Assembly (NCBI GenBank): GCA_003519585.1
Contig: DOWL01000177.1
Coordinates: forward strand, 925 to 49,523
Origin: Nocardioides sp.
GTDB taxonomy: Bacteria > Actinomycetota > Actinomycetes > Propionibacteriales > Nocardioidaceae
Reading direction: 5' to 3'
DNA length: 48,599 nt
Shown here: piece by piece, positions 8,217 to 17,754 of the stretch
How the letters are laid out: each line of letters starts with the position of its first letter
Position numbering within the stretch: the first letter of the stretch is position 1
Notes under the pieces: generated by a model
Told to the model about the DNA's origin: nothing
What the model saw: the letters and a program-made list of their open reading frames with translations, nothing else
Databases searched by the model: none
Position numbers and translations under genes: made by a program

Positions 8217-9647
8217 TCAGAGCAGGCCGTTGTCGGCAGTGCGGGCGGGGGGCCGCGGTGCCGTGAGCCACGCGTCGAAGAACCCGGTGAGGTCCTGGCC
8301 GCTCACAGAGGTGGCGAGCGCCGTGAAGTCGGCGACCGAGCCGTTGCCGTAGCGACGCTGCTCGACCCAGGTGCGCAGCAGCGTCCAGAACGCCGTCTCC
8401 CCGATCCGGTGCCGCAGCGCCTGCACCGCCATGCTGCCGCGGGTGTAGACCGCACCGGCGAAGAGATGGTCGGGGCCGGGGTCGCCGATGGCGATCTGCC
8501 AGAAGGTGTCGTCGGTCGCGGTGCCGTTGTAGGTGTCTTGGAGCCAGCCCTGCATCGACCGGCCGCCGACCACCTCGGTGAGGTAGTAGGTCTGGAGGAA
8601 CTGGGCGAACCCCTCGTTGAGCCAGATGTCGCGCCAGCCGTTCACCGACACGGAGTCGCCGAACCACTGGTGCGCCACCTCGTGGGCGATCAGCCCCGGC
8701 GTCATACCCAGCACGGGATAGGTGGGGCGGGTCTGGTTCTCGAGCGCGAAGCCGACCTGGAGGCTGGTCACGACCCCGCCGAGCGCGCCGAAGGGGTAGG
8801 GACCGAGCACGGCGGAGTAGGCGGTGGCCACGGCGCAGGTGTCGGCAGCCCACTCCTCGGCGACCCTGCTCGGGGCGTTGTTGGCGCGCCGACTCACCGC
8901 GAACACGTTGGGTACGCCGAGACAGCTGGACCGCTCGACTGCGAACGGCCCCGCAGCGAAGAAGGCGAGGTAGGGCGCCATGGGTTCGGTCGCACGCCAG
9001 TGATAGACGCGAGCACCCCCTCGCTTCTTCCGCGAGACCAGCACGCCGTTCGCGATCACCGTCTGCGCGCGAGGCACCGAGATGTGGAAGTCGAACGACG
9101 CCTTGTCGCGCGGGTGGTCGTTGGCCGGGAACCACCACGTTGCCATGTGCGGCTCGTTCATGGCCACGACCTCGGACCGGTCGGCCAACCAGTTGCTCTC
9201 GCCCCCACTGCGCTCGCGCGCCGGGAAGCCGGCGTAGCGCACGGTGACCCGGAACTGACTGCCCGCGGCCAACGCGACCGTAGGCCTGATCCGGAGCTCG
9301 TGGTCGCCGACCTGGCGGAACGCCGCCCGGCGGCCGTCGACACGGACCGAGCGGACCGGCAGTAGGAAGTCGAGGTTGAACCGCGTGAGGTCCTGCGTGG
9401 CCCGTACGTCGAGCGCCGTACGGCCCCGGAGCCGACCGCTGGCCAGGTCGTAGCCGTCGTGGACGTCGTAGTGGAGCACGTCGATGCCGCCGTTGCCGTC
9501 GCGCGGGTAGTACGGGTCACCGATCCCCGCCGAGCCTTCGGTGCCGACCCGTCCGGGCCGTGCCTGCGCGGCCGGGGCGGCGCCGACCAATCCGGCCGTC
9601 AGAGCCAGCGCCAACGCGGCCGGAACGGCGCGGGAGCGGAGAGTCAC
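8217..9647 (-). CDS. Secreted M1 family zinc metallopeptidase (aminopeptidase N-like)
   Basis: The 476-aa product begins with a GTG and a signal peptide (AVPAALALALTAGLVGAAPA). The zinc site HEVAHQWFG and the downstream glutamate in WLNEGFAQFL are intact, and the substrate-amine motif appears as the GFALENQTRP variant of GxMEN. The N-terminal beta domain (DVLHYDVHDGYDL) is typical of M1 enzymes. It is shorter than full aminopeptidase N because the C-terminal ARM-like domain is missing, as in other actinobacterial secreted M1 peptidases. It converges on ddaH with 17 bp between the stops. Confidence 0.88.
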   Translation of the reverse strand: MTLRSRAVPAALALALTAGLVGAAPAAQARPGRVGTEGSAGIGDPYYPRDGNGGIDVLHYDVHDGYDLASGRLRGRTALDVRATQDLTRFNLDFLLPVRSVRVDGRRAAFRQVGDHELRIRPTVALAAGSQFRVTVRYAGFPARERSGGESNWLADRSEVVAMNEPHMATWWFPANDHPRDKASFDFHISVPRAQTVIANGVLVSRKKRGGARVYHWRATEPMAPYLAFFAAGPFAVERSSCLGVPNVFAVSRRANNAPSRVAEEWAADTCAVATAYSAVLGPYPFGALGGVVTSLQVGFALENQTRPTYPVLGMTPGLIAHEVAHQWFGDSVSVNGWRDIWLNEGFAQFLQTYYLTEVVGGRSMQGWLQDTYNGTATDDTFWQIAIGDPGPDHLFAGAVYTRGSMAVQALRHRIGETAFWTLLRTWVEQRRYGNGSVADFTALATSVSGQDLTGFFDAWLTAPRPPARTADNGLL

Positions 9648-9831
9648 GTGCGCAACCTACGGCAGGGGTGGGTACGGCGCTTAATGGGTTGCCCCGCCCC
9701 GGCTCGGTCCGCCACCATGGATCGGCCCGGGAGGTCCCCGGTGCTCCACGAGAGGAGGCGCGACGTGCCTACCACTGTCCTCGGCCTGTCCGCAGTCCGA
9801 ACCCCTCTCACCTCATGGAGCACCTTCAGCG

Positions 9832-10767
9832 ATGTCTCACGACTTCACGCAAGACCAGCAACACCCTGACTTTCCTTCTGACTTCTTGACCGACGCCTAC
9901 CGGTATGTCCCACCGGTCGACGACCTGAACGACGTCGACGAGCTGTTCGTCTTCGACTTCCGTTCCTACGACGACCTCGACGACGGCCAGCGCTGGTCCA
10001 CCTGGCTCAGCGTCGAACCTCTCAGCCGCGGGCCGGAGCCGCGGCCGGACTGGGTGGTCACCTCGCAGGGCGCGATCGACACCGAGCTCGGCATCCTCAA
10101 GACCGGCAAGGAAGCCGACGTCCATCTCGTCGAACGGGCCGACCCGCACGACCCGGACGGCGGCGTGATCATGGCCGCCAAGCGCTACCGCGCCCCCGAG
10201 CACCGCAGCTTCCACCGCGCAGCGGCCTACACGGAGGGCCGGTCGATGAAGCGTTCGCGCGACGAGCGCGCGCTCAAGCGGAAGAGCACCTTCGGTCGCC
10301 AGGTCGCGGCCGGCGAATGGGCCGTCTCCGAATGGGGCGCGCTCGTGCGGTTCTGGGAGCTCGGGCTGCCGGTCCCCTACCCCGTGCAGATCGACGAGAC
10401 CGAGATCCTCATGGAATGGATCACCGTCGTCGACGACGAGGGGCTCCTCCAGACCGCGCCCCGGCTCGCGCAGACCCGGCCCGACCCCGAGTTGCTGCAG
10501 TCGCACTACGACCAGCTCTGCGATGCCCTGGCCACGATGGTGCAGAACGGCGTCGTGCACGGCGACCTGTCGGCGTACAACATCCTCGCCGCCGGCGAGC
10601 GGCTGGTCATCATCGACCTGCCCCAGATCGTCGACCTGGTCGGCAACCTCAACGGGATGGACTACCTCCAGAGAGACTGCGCCAATGTCTGCAGTTGGTT
10701 CCGCGCCCGAGGGCTCGAGGTCGACGAGCACGCACTGTTCGGTGAGCTGATGGCGCACGCGTTCTGA
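9832..10767 (+). CDS. RIO-type serine/threonine protein kinase
   Basis: The 311-aa protein has the RIO kinase nucleotide loop (KTGKEADVHLV), the conserved lysine strand (IMAAKRY), the catalytic loop VVHGDLSAYNIL and the metal-binding IIDLPQIVD, which replaces DFG. An acidic N-terminal segment of about 70 residues precedes the kinase. Eukaryotic and archaeal RIO proteins act in small-subunit ribosome maturation, whereas the role of bacterial members is not established. The gene appears monocistronic, with a LOG-like gene 42 bp downstream. Confidence 0.88.
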   Translation: MSHDFTQDQQHPDFPSDFLTDAYRYVPPVDDLNDVDELFVFDFRSYDDLDDGQRWSTWLSVEPLSRGPEPRPDWVVTSQGAIDTELGILKTGKEADVHLVERADPHDPDGGVIMAAKRYRAPEHRSFHRAAAYTEGRSMKRSRDERALKRKSTFGRQVAAGEWAVSEWGALVRFWELGLPVPYPVQIDETEILMEWITVVDDEGLLQTAPRLAQTRPDPELLQSHYDQLCDALATMVQNGVVHGDLSAYNILAAGERLVIIDLPQIVDLVGNLNGMDYLQRDCANVCSWFRARGLEVDEHALFGELMAHAF

Positions 10768-10809
10768 TCACACCATTCGAGGAACCAGGAGGGGGCTAGC
10801 CTCCTCGGC

Positions 10810-11907
10810 GTGAAGCGCAGCCGCGGCCGGGTCGTCCAGGTCGAGACGCTGGCGGAGTTCGACCAGCGAGTGGCAGCCGGGGCGACCAGGCTGTCCGGCT
10901 GGCGGGTCCGCGGGGTCGACCTGACCGACCGCGGCTCGGTGCTGGCCGGCCTCCGGCTGGGCGGAGCGACCTTCCTCGGCTGCACCTTCGCCTCCGGCGA
11001 GGAGGAGCGGGTCACGTCCGCAGGAGCGCTGGTGCTGCCCTCGCTCACCATCGCGCCGGTCGACGTCTACCGGTCGCGGCTCTATACCGCCGACGAGCTG
11101 TACGACGTGACGCCGTACGCCCGCTCGCTCGACGCGCGCGCCTACGCCTGGTCCCAGACCCCGGGCGGCGCCGACGACGCACTGGCCCGGTCCCTCCACG
11201 ACCACGCCGTGGACGAGGCGCTCGCGAGGTGGGTCCGGCGCCGTCACCTGGTGGGAGTGATGGGTGGACACGCGACCCAGCGCGGGGATCCGACCTACCG
11301 CGCGGCCGCACGGCTGGGCCATGCGCTGGGCACCGGGCTCGTCGTGGCCACCGGTGGTGGGCCTGGTGCGATGGAGGCGGCCAACCTGGGCGGCGCCCTG
11401 GCCGGGGCGCCGGCGTCCGCAGTCGACGAAGCCGTCGATGCGCTGGTCGGGGTGCCGTCGTTCCGGCCCTCGATCGACGACTGGCTGCGACCCGCCCTGG
11501 CCGTGCGCGAGCAGATCGGGCATCCGCACGACTCGTTGGCCATCCCGACCTGGCATTACGGGCACGAGCCCACCAATGTCTTCGCCACCGCGGTCGCGAA
11601 GTTCTTCCGCAACGCCGTGCGCGAAGCCCTGCTGCTCGAGGTGTGCGACGCCGGCATCGCCTTCCTGCCCGGCGCCGGAGGCACCGTGCAGGAGGTGTTC
11701 CAGGACGCCTGCGAGAACTACTACGCCGACGAGTCCTCGATCGCCTCGATGGTGCTGGTCGGGCGGCGCTACTGGACCGAGACCCTGCCTGCCTGGCCGT
11801 TGCTGCAGGCGCTGGCGCGGGACCGGCCGATGGCCGATCGGGTGCACCTGGTCGACGACGTCGAGGAGGCCGCCGCCGTACTCACTCAGGCGGCGAGCTC
11901 GCGGTAG
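10810..11907 (+). CDS. LOG/TIGR00730-like Rossmann-fold nucleotide-binding protein
   Basis: The 365-aa protein starts with GTG. The central part (VMGGHATQRGDPTYR, VATGGGPGAMEAANLGG and LPGAGGTVQEVFQD) corresponds to the GGGxxGxMG and PGGxGTxxE motifs of the LOG family, which hydrolyse cytokinin-type or other nucleoside 5'-monophosphates. It is longer than classic LOG (about 190 aa), with an N-terminal domain of about 130 residues seen in a separate actinobacterial subgroup. The substrate is unknown. Its last 22 bases overlap, tail to tail, the end of the glycosyltransferase gene on the other strand. Confidence 0.8.
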   Translation: MKRSRGRVVQVETLAEFDQRVAAGATRLSGWRVRGVDLTDRGSVLAGLRLGGATFLGCTFASGEEERVTSAGALVLPSLTIAPVDVYRSRLYTADELYDVTPYARSLDARAYAWSQTPGGADDALARSLHDHAVDEALARWVRRRHLVGVMGGHATQRGDPTYRAAARLGHALGTGLVVATGGGPGAMEAANLGGALAGAPASAVDEAVDALVGVPSFRPSIDDWLRPALAVREQIGHPHDSLAIPTWHYGHEPTNVFATAVAKFFRNAVREALLLEVCDAGIAFLPGAGGTVQEVFQDACENYYADESSIASMVLVGRRYWTETLPAWPLLQALARDRPMADRVHLVDDVEEAAAVLTQAASSR

Positions 11908-13028
11908 CCCGTCATCGTGGCGGCCACCTCCCGGTAGTGCTCGACCAGCAGGCGGTTCACCGCCTCCCAGGAGCGGCCCTCCACGCTGCCGCGGGCGGCC
12001 CGACCCATCCGGCGGCGGAAGTCGACGTCCCGGGCCAGGCGGTCGACGTCCCCGCCGAGGTCGTCGCCGTCGCCGGGCTCGTAGAGGAAGCCCGCCACGC
12101 CGTCGTGGACGACATCCACCGGACCACCCGAGCGCGGCGCGACGACGGGTACGCCGGAGGCGAGCGCCTCCTGCGCCGATTGGCAGTAGGTCTCGTGCCG
12201 ACCGGTGTGCACGAAGACGTCGAGCGAGGCGTACGCGCGACCGAGCTCCGCGCCGTGCAGCACGCCGGCGAAGTGGGCCTCCGGGAGCAGCCGTCGGAGC
12301 CGGCCCTCCTCGGGACCCCCTCCGACGACCACCAGCGCGTAGCGGGGGTCGCCGGAGAGGTAGGTGAGGAGCTCGAGCTCCTTCTCGGGAGCGAGCCGGC
12401 CGACGTACCCCACCAGGAGGCGGCCGTCGGGCGCGATCGTGCGGCGCCACCCTTCGTCGCGGAGCCCCGGATGGAAGCCGTCCAGGTCGACGCCGCGCGG
12501 CCACCGCGCCAGCCGCGGGATGCCCAGGGATTCGAGTTGGGCCAGGCTCGCCGTCGACGGCGCCAGCGTGCGGTCGACCAGGGTGTGGATCCGCCGGGTC
12601 AGATAGGTCATGGCTCGGACACCGCCCAGACCCAGGGTGCCGTACCGCTCGGCGAACCCGATCAGGTCGGTCTGGTAGATCGCAACGCTCGGGATGCCGA
12701 GCTCGTCGGCCGCCCGCGCCGCCTGCAGCCCCAGCGTCGCGGGCGAGGCGATATGGACCACGTCCGGTCGGAACCGGTGCATCGCCGCGCGCAACCGGGC
12801 GCGGCTCTCCAACCCGATCCGGAAGTCCCGATAGAACGGCAGCGACGCACCGCGGGTCGTGTGCACCGGGAACCCGACGTACGTCGCGGGTCCGGTCGGG
12901 GCGACCAGCTCCGCCTCGTGCCCCTCGACCGCGAGATGCTCGAGCACCCGGCGCACCGAGTTGGTGACCCCGTTGACCTGCGGGAGGAAGGATTCCGAGA
13001 CGACCAGGACACGCAGAGCGTCCGTCAT
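11886..13028 (-). CDS. Glycosyltransferase family 4, GDP-mannose-dependent type
   Basis: The 380-aa GT-B enzyme begins VLVVSESFLPQVNGVTNSV, the N-terminal signature of PimB/MgtA-like mannosyltransferases. The donor site is RLAPEKELELL followed by QSAQEALASGVPVVAPRSGG. ATG at 13028 starts directly before the first beta strand, so the longer upstream frame is unlikely to be used. Likely work is at the cytoplasmic face of the membrane, adding mannose to phosphatidylinositol mannosides or a related glycolipid. The acceptor is inferred from family only. Confidence 0.85.
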   Translation of the reverse strand: MTDALRVLVVSESFLPQVNGVTNSVRRVLEHLAVEGHEAELVAPTGPATYVGFPVHTTRGASLPFYRDFRIGLESRARLRAAMHRFRPDVVHIASPATLGLQAARAADELGIPSVAIYQTDLIGFAERYGTLGLGGVRAMTYLTRRIHTLVDRTLAPSTASLAQLESLGIPRLARWPRGVDLDGFHPGLRDEGWRRTIAPDGRLLVGYVGRLAPEKELELLTYLSGDPRYALVVVGGGPEEGRLRRLLPEAHFAGVLHGAELGRAYASLDVFVHTGRHETYCQSAQEALASGVPVVAPRSGGPVDVVHDGVAGFLYEPGDGDDLGGDVDRLARDVDFRRRMGRAARGSVEGRSWEAVNRLLVEHYREVAATMTGYRELAA

Positions 13029-13116
13029 GTGTTGGACGGTAGAGCCTGCTTCGTAACGCGGATCGAGCACTCGCACAAACGCCACGTGAACCGTGTGCGA
13101 CGGGTGTGACTCGCCC

Positions 13117-14265
13117 TTAGCCCTCCGTCGCGGCCAGCTGACCGCAGGCGCCGTCGATCTCGCGGCCGCGGGTGTCCCGGACCGTGGTGGGAATGCCCTT
13201 GGCCTCCAGGCGGCGTACGAACTCGCGCTCATCGGCGGGGTCGGAGGCGGTCCACTTCGAGCCGGGCGTGGGGTTGAGCGGGATCAGGTTGACGTGCACC
13301 CAGCCCCACGTGCCGTGCGCGTGCAGGACGTCGGCCAGCAGGTCGGCGCGCCACGCCTGGTCGTTGATGCCGCGCATCATGGCGTACTCGATGGAGACCC
13401 GGCGCTTGGTGCGCTCGGCGTACGACCAGGCTGCCTCGACGGTCTCGGCCACGGAGAAGCGGGTGTTGATCGGCACCAGCTCGTTGCGCAGTTCGTCGTC
13501 AGGGGCGTGCAGGCTCAGCGCGAGCGTGACCGGGATGCCCTCGTCGGCGAGCTGACGGATCCGCGGCACCAACCCGACCGTGGAGACGGTGACGCCGCGA
13601 GCGGACATGCCGAGACCGTCCGGTGCCGGGTCGGTGAGGCGGCGTACGGTGCCGATCACGGCCTGGTAATTGGCCAGCGGCTCCCCCATGCCCATGAACA
13701 CCACGTTGGACACCCGGCCCGGCCCGCCAGGGACCTCGCCTCGGTCGAGGGCGCGAGCGCCGGCGATCACCTGCTCGACGATCTCGGCGGTCGACATGTT
13801 CCGCTGGAGCCCGCCCTGGCCGGTGGCGCAGAACGGGCAGGCCATGCCGCAGCCGGCCTGGCTGGAGACGCACATGGTCACCCGGTCGGGGTAGCGCATC
13901 AGGACCGACTCGACGAGGGCACCGTCGAAGAGCTTCCACAAGGTCTTGCGGGTGGTGCCGCGATCGGCCTCGAGAGTGCGCAACGGCGTCATCAGCGCGG
14001 GCAGGAAGGTCGAGACCAACTCGTCGCGCTGGCCGGCGGGCAAGTCGGTCATCTGGTCCGGGTCGTCGACCAGCCGCTGGAAGTAGTGCGCCGAGAGCTG
14101 GCGAGCCCGGAACGCCGGCAGCCCGGCCTCCTGGGCAAGCTCGAGGCGTTCGGGCATCGAAAGGTCTGCGAGGTGCCGCGGCGGCTTCTTGCGTCGCTTC
14201 GGGGCGTCGAAGACCAGCGGCAGGGGCGTGCCGACGAGCTGATCGTTCGGTTGCGGCTCGTTCAT
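13117..14265 (-). CDS. rlmN: 23S rRNA/tRNA adenine-C2 methyltransferase
   Basis: This radical SAM enzyme methylates C2 of A2503 in 23S rRNA and A37 in some tRNAs. The iron-sulfur motif CGMACPFC follows [10 protein letters not shown], and the methyl-carrying cysteine is in the C-terminal [19 protein letters not shown] and LSLHAP are also typical. Length 382 aa. The ATG at 14265 overlaps the stop of the preceding membrane-protein gene by one base (TGATG), indicating translational coupling, so the longer frame starting at 14292 was not chosen. Confidence 0.95.
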   Translation of the reverse strand: MNEPQPNDQLVGTPLPLVFDAPKRRKKPPRHLADLSMPERLELAQEAGLPAFRARQLSAHYFQRLVDDPDQMTDLPAGQRDELVSTFLPALMTPLRTLEADRGTTRKTLWKLFDGALVESVLMRYPDRVTMCVSSQAGCGMACPFCATGQGGLQRNMSTAEIVEQVIAGARALDRGEVPGGPGRVSNVVFMGMGEPLANYQAVIGTVRRLTDPAPDGLGMSARGVTVSTVGLVPRIRQLADEGIPVTLALSLHAPDDELRNELVPINTRFSVAETVEAAWSYAERTKRRVSIEYAMMRGINDQAWRADLLADVLHAHGTWGWVHVNLIPLNPTPGSKWTASDPADEREFVRRLEAKGIPTTVRDTRGREIDGACGQLAATEG

Positions 14266-14642
14266 CAGCCCTGATGCTCGACGAGGTACCACAGCACGAG
14301 GGCTCCGACGCCGAGCACGACGATCGCGGTGAGCACCATGCCGATCCAGAAGTAGGTGCCGAACCGTCGGGTCTTCTTGTTCACGACCAGTACCAGCGGG
14401 ACCACCAACGTCACCAGCACGAACGGGAAGAGGTCCTCGGCCCGCTGGTTGTCGAACAAGAGGCTGAGCAGGCCGAAAAAGCCTGCCGGGATGAGGGCGA
14501 CGAACAGCAATCCGGTGAAGAAGCCGGTGAGCGCCGCGAACGTCGGGTGGTCACGGTGCCACCAGTTCGGCGTACGGGCAGCCTCGCCGGACGACTCCTC
14601 GTCGGCAACGGGCTCCTCGATGGCCTGCTCGTCCGTGCTCAT
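14265..14642 (-). CDS. Small membrane protein between cdsA and rlmN
   Basis: The 125-aa protein has an acidic N terminus ([20 protein letters not shown]) and three hydrophobic segments ([36 protein letters not shown] and [17 protein letters not shown]). I do not recognise a named family. Its stop overlaps the rlmN start. The position after cdsA suggests an actinobacterial membrane protein of the envelope cluster, without an assigned role. Confidence 0.7.
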   Translation of the reverse strand: MSTDEQAIEEPVADEESSGEAARTPNWWHRDHPTFAALTGFFTGLLFVALIPAGFFGLLSLLFDNQRAEDLFPFVLVTLVVPLVLVVNKKTRRFGTYFWIGMVLTAIVVLGVGALVLWYLVEHQG

Positions 14643-14701
14643 CACTCTCGATCGTAGGCGCTCGACCTGAGGGAGGTCGGAGTTCGCTCGGGCGCGCCCG
14701 C

Positions 14702-15568
14702 CTAAAAGACCGCGTAATGGAGCAACAGCCAGATCGGCGCGATCGTGGCCAGCAGTGAGTCGAGCCGGTCCATCAGGCCGCCGTGGCCCGGGATGACCTG
14801 GCTCATGTCCTTGATGCCGAGGTCGCGCTTGATGACCGACTCGCACAGATCGCCGAGGGTGGCCATGACCACCGCGATCGCGCCGAGCGCGACGCCGACC
14901 CACCAGTCGCCGTCGAGGAGCCAGACGACCAGGGCGATGCCCGCAGCGATACAGAAGACCACGGAGCCGGCGAAGCCCTCCCACGACTTCTTGGGCGAGA
15001 TGACAGGGGCCATCGGGTGCTTGCCGAACAGCACGCCGGCGACGTACCCGCCGGTGTCGGAGGCGATCGTCACCAGGATGAAGGTGAGGATCCCGGCCAC
15101 ACCCTCGTCGTCGAGACCCGCTCCCGTGCGGCCGCCCTCGGCGAGCAGCAGCGCGACGAACGAGCCGAGGAAGGGCACGTAGATGAGCGCGAAGACCGAC
15201 GCCGTGGCGTTCATGACGTAGCCGTCGATCCCGCGTCGGAGCAGCCACAGCATCGTCACCAGGGCCGTCACCGCCGTGGCCGTCACCAACGCCGGCGCAC
15301 CCCAGAGATAGGCGACCACGACCATCACCACGCCACCGACCATCAGCGGCTGCTCGGGGAGGTCGATCTCCTTGGCGAGGAAGCCCCGGTGCAGCTCCCA
15401 GATGGCCACACACACCGCCGCGGCCACGATGAACATGAACGCGGGCTTCCAGAAGGCCAGCGAGAGCCCGATGGCGCCGAGCAGCACCACCGCTGAGGCG
15501 ATCGCCGCCTTCAGGTCCCGTCCGGCCCGGCCGTGGTCCTTGGCCGGTGCCGGCTGGGAGATGGTCAT
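14702..15568 (-). CDS. cdsA: Phosphatidate cytidylyltransferase
   Basis: The integral membrane enzyme makes CDP-diacylglycerol from phosphatidate and CTP for phospholipid synthesis. Its 288 aa hold about eight hydrophobic segments. The C-terminal CDS signature is present: GDLCESVIKRDLGIKD followed by IPGHGGLMDRLDS, which contains the metal-binding aspartates. Its start overlaps the frr stop by 4 nt (ATGA), so it is translated as part of the pyrH-frr-cdsA unit. Confidence 0.95.
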   Translation of the reverse strand: MTISQPAPAKDHGRAGRDLKAAIASAVVLLGAIGLSLAFWKPAFMFIVAAAVCVAIWELHRGFLAKEIDLPEQPLMVGGVVMVVVAYLWGAPALVTATAVTALVTMLWLLRRGIDGYVMNATASVFALIYVPFLGSFVALLLAEGGRTGAGLDDEGVAGILTFILVTIASDTGGYVAGVLFGKHPMAPVISPKKSWEGFAGSVVFCIAAGIALVVWLLDGDWWVGVALGAIAVVMATLGDLCESVIKRDLGIKDMSQVIPGHGGLMDRLDSLLATIAPIWLLLHYAVF

Positions 15569-16122
15569 ACTTCGAGAAGCTCGGCTTCCTTGTTCTTGAG
15601 CATCTCGTCGATGGCGTCGGTGTGCTGCTTGGTGATCCCGTCGAGCCGCTTCTCCGCGCCGGTGACGTCGTCCTTGCCGACCTCGCCGTCCTTCTCCAGG
15701 CGCTCGAGGTGCTGCTTCGCCGTACGGCGCAGGTTGCGGACCGCGACCCGGCCGTCCTCGGCCTTGGTGCGGGCGACCTTGATGTACTCCTTGCGCCGTT
15801 CTTCGGTGAGCTCGGGGAACGCGGCGCGCAACACCTTGCCGTCGTTGGACGGGTTCACGCCCAGGTCGGAGTCGCGGATCGCCTTCTCGATGTTGTTCAT
15901 CGCGCCGATGTCGTAGGGCTGGATGAGGATCACCCGCGCGTCCTGCGCGGTGAACGAGGCCAGCTGCTGCAGCGGCGTGGGCGTGCCGTAGTAGTCGACG
16001 TTGATCTTGTTGAACATGCTGGGGTTGGCGCGCCCCGCGCGGATCGCGGCGAACTCCTCGCGCGCGGCCTCGACCGACTTGTCCATCTTGCCGTCGGCCT
16101 CGTTGAGGATGTCGTCGATCAC
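15565..16122 (-). CDS. frr: Ribosome recycling factor
   Basis: RRF, with EF-G, splits post-termination ribosomes. The full 185-aa length and characteristic segments (EFAAIRAGRANPSMF, IQPYDIGAMNNIEKAI, and PELTEERRKEYIKVARTKAE) are present. It lies 21 bp after pyrH and overlaps cdsA by 4 nt in the conserved order pyrH-frr-cdsA. Confidence 0.97.
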   Translation of the reverse strand: MIDDILNEADGKMDKSVEAAREEFAAIRAGRANPSMFNKINVDYYGTPTPLQQLASFTAQDARVILIQPYDIGAMNNIEKAIRDSDLGVNPSNDGKVLRAAFPELTEERRKEYIKVARTKAEDGRVAVRNLRRTAKQHLERLEKDGEVGKDDVTGAEKRLDGITKQHTDAIDEMLKNKEAELLEV

Positions 16123-16143
16123 TGTGGCTCCCTGTCGTTGCAG

Positions 16144-16857
16144 TCAGCCGGCGCTGACGAGCGTGCCAATCCTCTCACCCTGCACAGCCCGCAAGATGTT
16201 CCCATCGGTCTCCATGCCGAAGACGATCATCGGGAGCTTGTTCTCGCTGCACAGGGTGAACGCCGTCTGATCCATGATCCGCAGACCACGTGAGATCGCC
16301 TCGGCGTAGGTCAATTCATCGAACTTGGTGGCGGTCGGGTCGACGTGCGGGTCGGCGCTGTAGACGCCGTCCACGCCGCTCTTGGCCACGAGCACGACGT
16401 CGCACTTGGTCTCGAGGGCCCGCTGGACCGCGACGGTGTCGGTGGAGAAGAACGGCAGCCCCATCCCGGCACCGAAGATGACCACCCGGCCCTTCTCCAT
16501 GTGTCGGATGGCACGCCGCGGGACATACGGCTCGGCGACCTGGCCCATCGTGATCGCGGTCTGCACCCGCGTCTCGATGCCCATCTTCTCCAGGAAGTCC
16601 TGGAGCGCGAGGCAGTTCATGACGATGCCGAGCATGCCCATGTAGTCGGCGCGCACCCGATCCATGCCGCGCTGCTGGAGCTCGGAGCCCCGGAAGAAGT
16701 TGCCGCCGCCGGTCACCACGGCGATCTGCGCGCCGGAGCGGGCGACCGATGCGATCTCGCGCGCGATCCCCTGGACGACGTCGGGGTCGACGCCGACCTT
16801 CCCTCCCCCGAACACCTCTCCGGAGAGCTTCAGCAGGACTCGCTCGTAGCCGGGCAT
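16144..16857 (-). CDS. pyrH: UMP kinase
   Basis: The enzyme phosphorylates UMP to UDP with ATP in pyrimidine synthesis. Family motifs are [26 protein letters not shown] and [20 protein letters not shown]. The length (237 aa) is typical of the hexameric bacterial enzyme. The C-terminal [19 protein letters not shown] is also conserved. It is in the tsf-pyrH-frr order. Confidence 0.97.
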   Translation of the reverse strand: MPGYERVLLKLSGEVFGGGKVGVDPDVVQGIAREIASVARSGAQIAVVTGGGNFFRGSELQQRGMDRVRADYMGMLGIVMNCLALQDFLEKMGIETRVQTAITMGQVAEPYVPRRAIRHMEKGRVVIFGAGMGLPFFSTDTVAVQRALETKCDVVLVAKSGVDGVYSADPHVDPTATKFDELTYAEAISRGLRIMDQTAFTLCSENKLPMIVFGMETDGNILRAVQGERIGTLVSAG

Positions 16858-16900
16858 CGGGCTCCTCCGTGGGTGAGGTGGTCGGGGTGAGGGTAGTGCG

Positions 16901-17713
16901 TCAGGCGCCGACCTCGATGCGGGCGAACCGGGTCAGCGTGGTGCCGGACTCGTCGAGCACGGCCTTCACGGTCTTCTTGTTCTCGGTCACCGACGGCTGC
17001 TCGAGCAGCACGACGTCCTTGAAGAAGCCGTTGAGCCGGCCCTCGGTGATCTTGGCGATCGCCTGCTCGGGCTTGCCCTCCTCGCGGGAGGTCTGCTCGG
17101 CGATCTCGCGCTCCTTCTCGACCACCTCGGCCGGGACGTCCTCGCGGGTGAGGTACTGCGGGCGCATCGCGGCGATCTGCATCGCCGCACCACGGGCGGC
17201 CTCGGCGTCGCCGGCGTACTCGACGAGCACACCGACGGCCGGCGGCAGGTCGGCGGCGCGCTTGTGCATGTACGCGACCACGTCACCGCCGAACCGCACG
17301 AACCGGCCCAACTCGATCTTCTCGCCGATCGAGATCGCGAGGTTCTCGACCACGTCGCCCACGGTCTGGCCTTCGAGCGGGACCGCCTTGAGTGCCTCGA
17401 GGTCGTCGACGCCGGCCTGGGAGGCCGCCTCGGCGATCTTCTGGGCGGTGGCGACGAAGTCCTCGCCCTTGGCGACGAAGTCGGTCTCGCTGTTGAGCTC
17501 GACCAGAACGCCGGGGGCGTGGGCCACCAGGCCGGCCGACGCCTCGCGCTCGGCGCCACGCTTGGCGGCCTTGGCGGCGCCCTTGACGCGCAGCAGCTCG
17601 ATCGCCTTGTCGAGGTCGCCCTCGGTCTCCTCGAGCGCCTTCTTGCAGTCCATCATCCCGGCGCCGGTGAGCTCACGGAGCTTCTTGACGTCGGCAGCGG
17701 AGAAGTTAGCCAT
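16901..17713 (-). CDS. tsf: Elongation factor Ts
   Basis: EF-Ts recycles EF-Tu by nucleotide exchange. The N-terminal UBA-like domain carries the hallmark [19 protein letters not shown], and the core has [14 protein letters not shown]. At 270 aa it is the short actinobacterial form. It follows rpsB by 41 bp, the usual pairing, and probably shares its transcript. Confidence 0.97.
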   Translation of the reverse strand: MANFSAADVKKLRELTGAGMMDCKKALEETEGDLDKAIELLRVKGAAKAAKRGAEREASAGLVAHAPGVLVELNSETDFVAKGEDFVATAQKIAEAASQAGVDDLEALKAVPLEGQTVGDVVENLAISIGEKIELGRFVRFGGDVVAYMHKRAADLPPAVGVLVEYAGDAEAARGAAMQIAAMRPQYLTREDVPAEVVEKEREIAEQTSREEGKPEQAIAKITEGRLNGFFKDVVLLEQPSVTENKKTVKAVLDESGTTLTRFARIEVGA

Positions 17714-17754
17714 ATCGGGGTGCTTCTGCTTCCTGTTGTCCTGGGTGGGGTAGC

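Noticed and set aside
12000..13109. Long rightward frame opposite the glycosyltransferase
   Set aside because: It is the antisense shadow of GT4; the minus-strand frame carries all family motifs.
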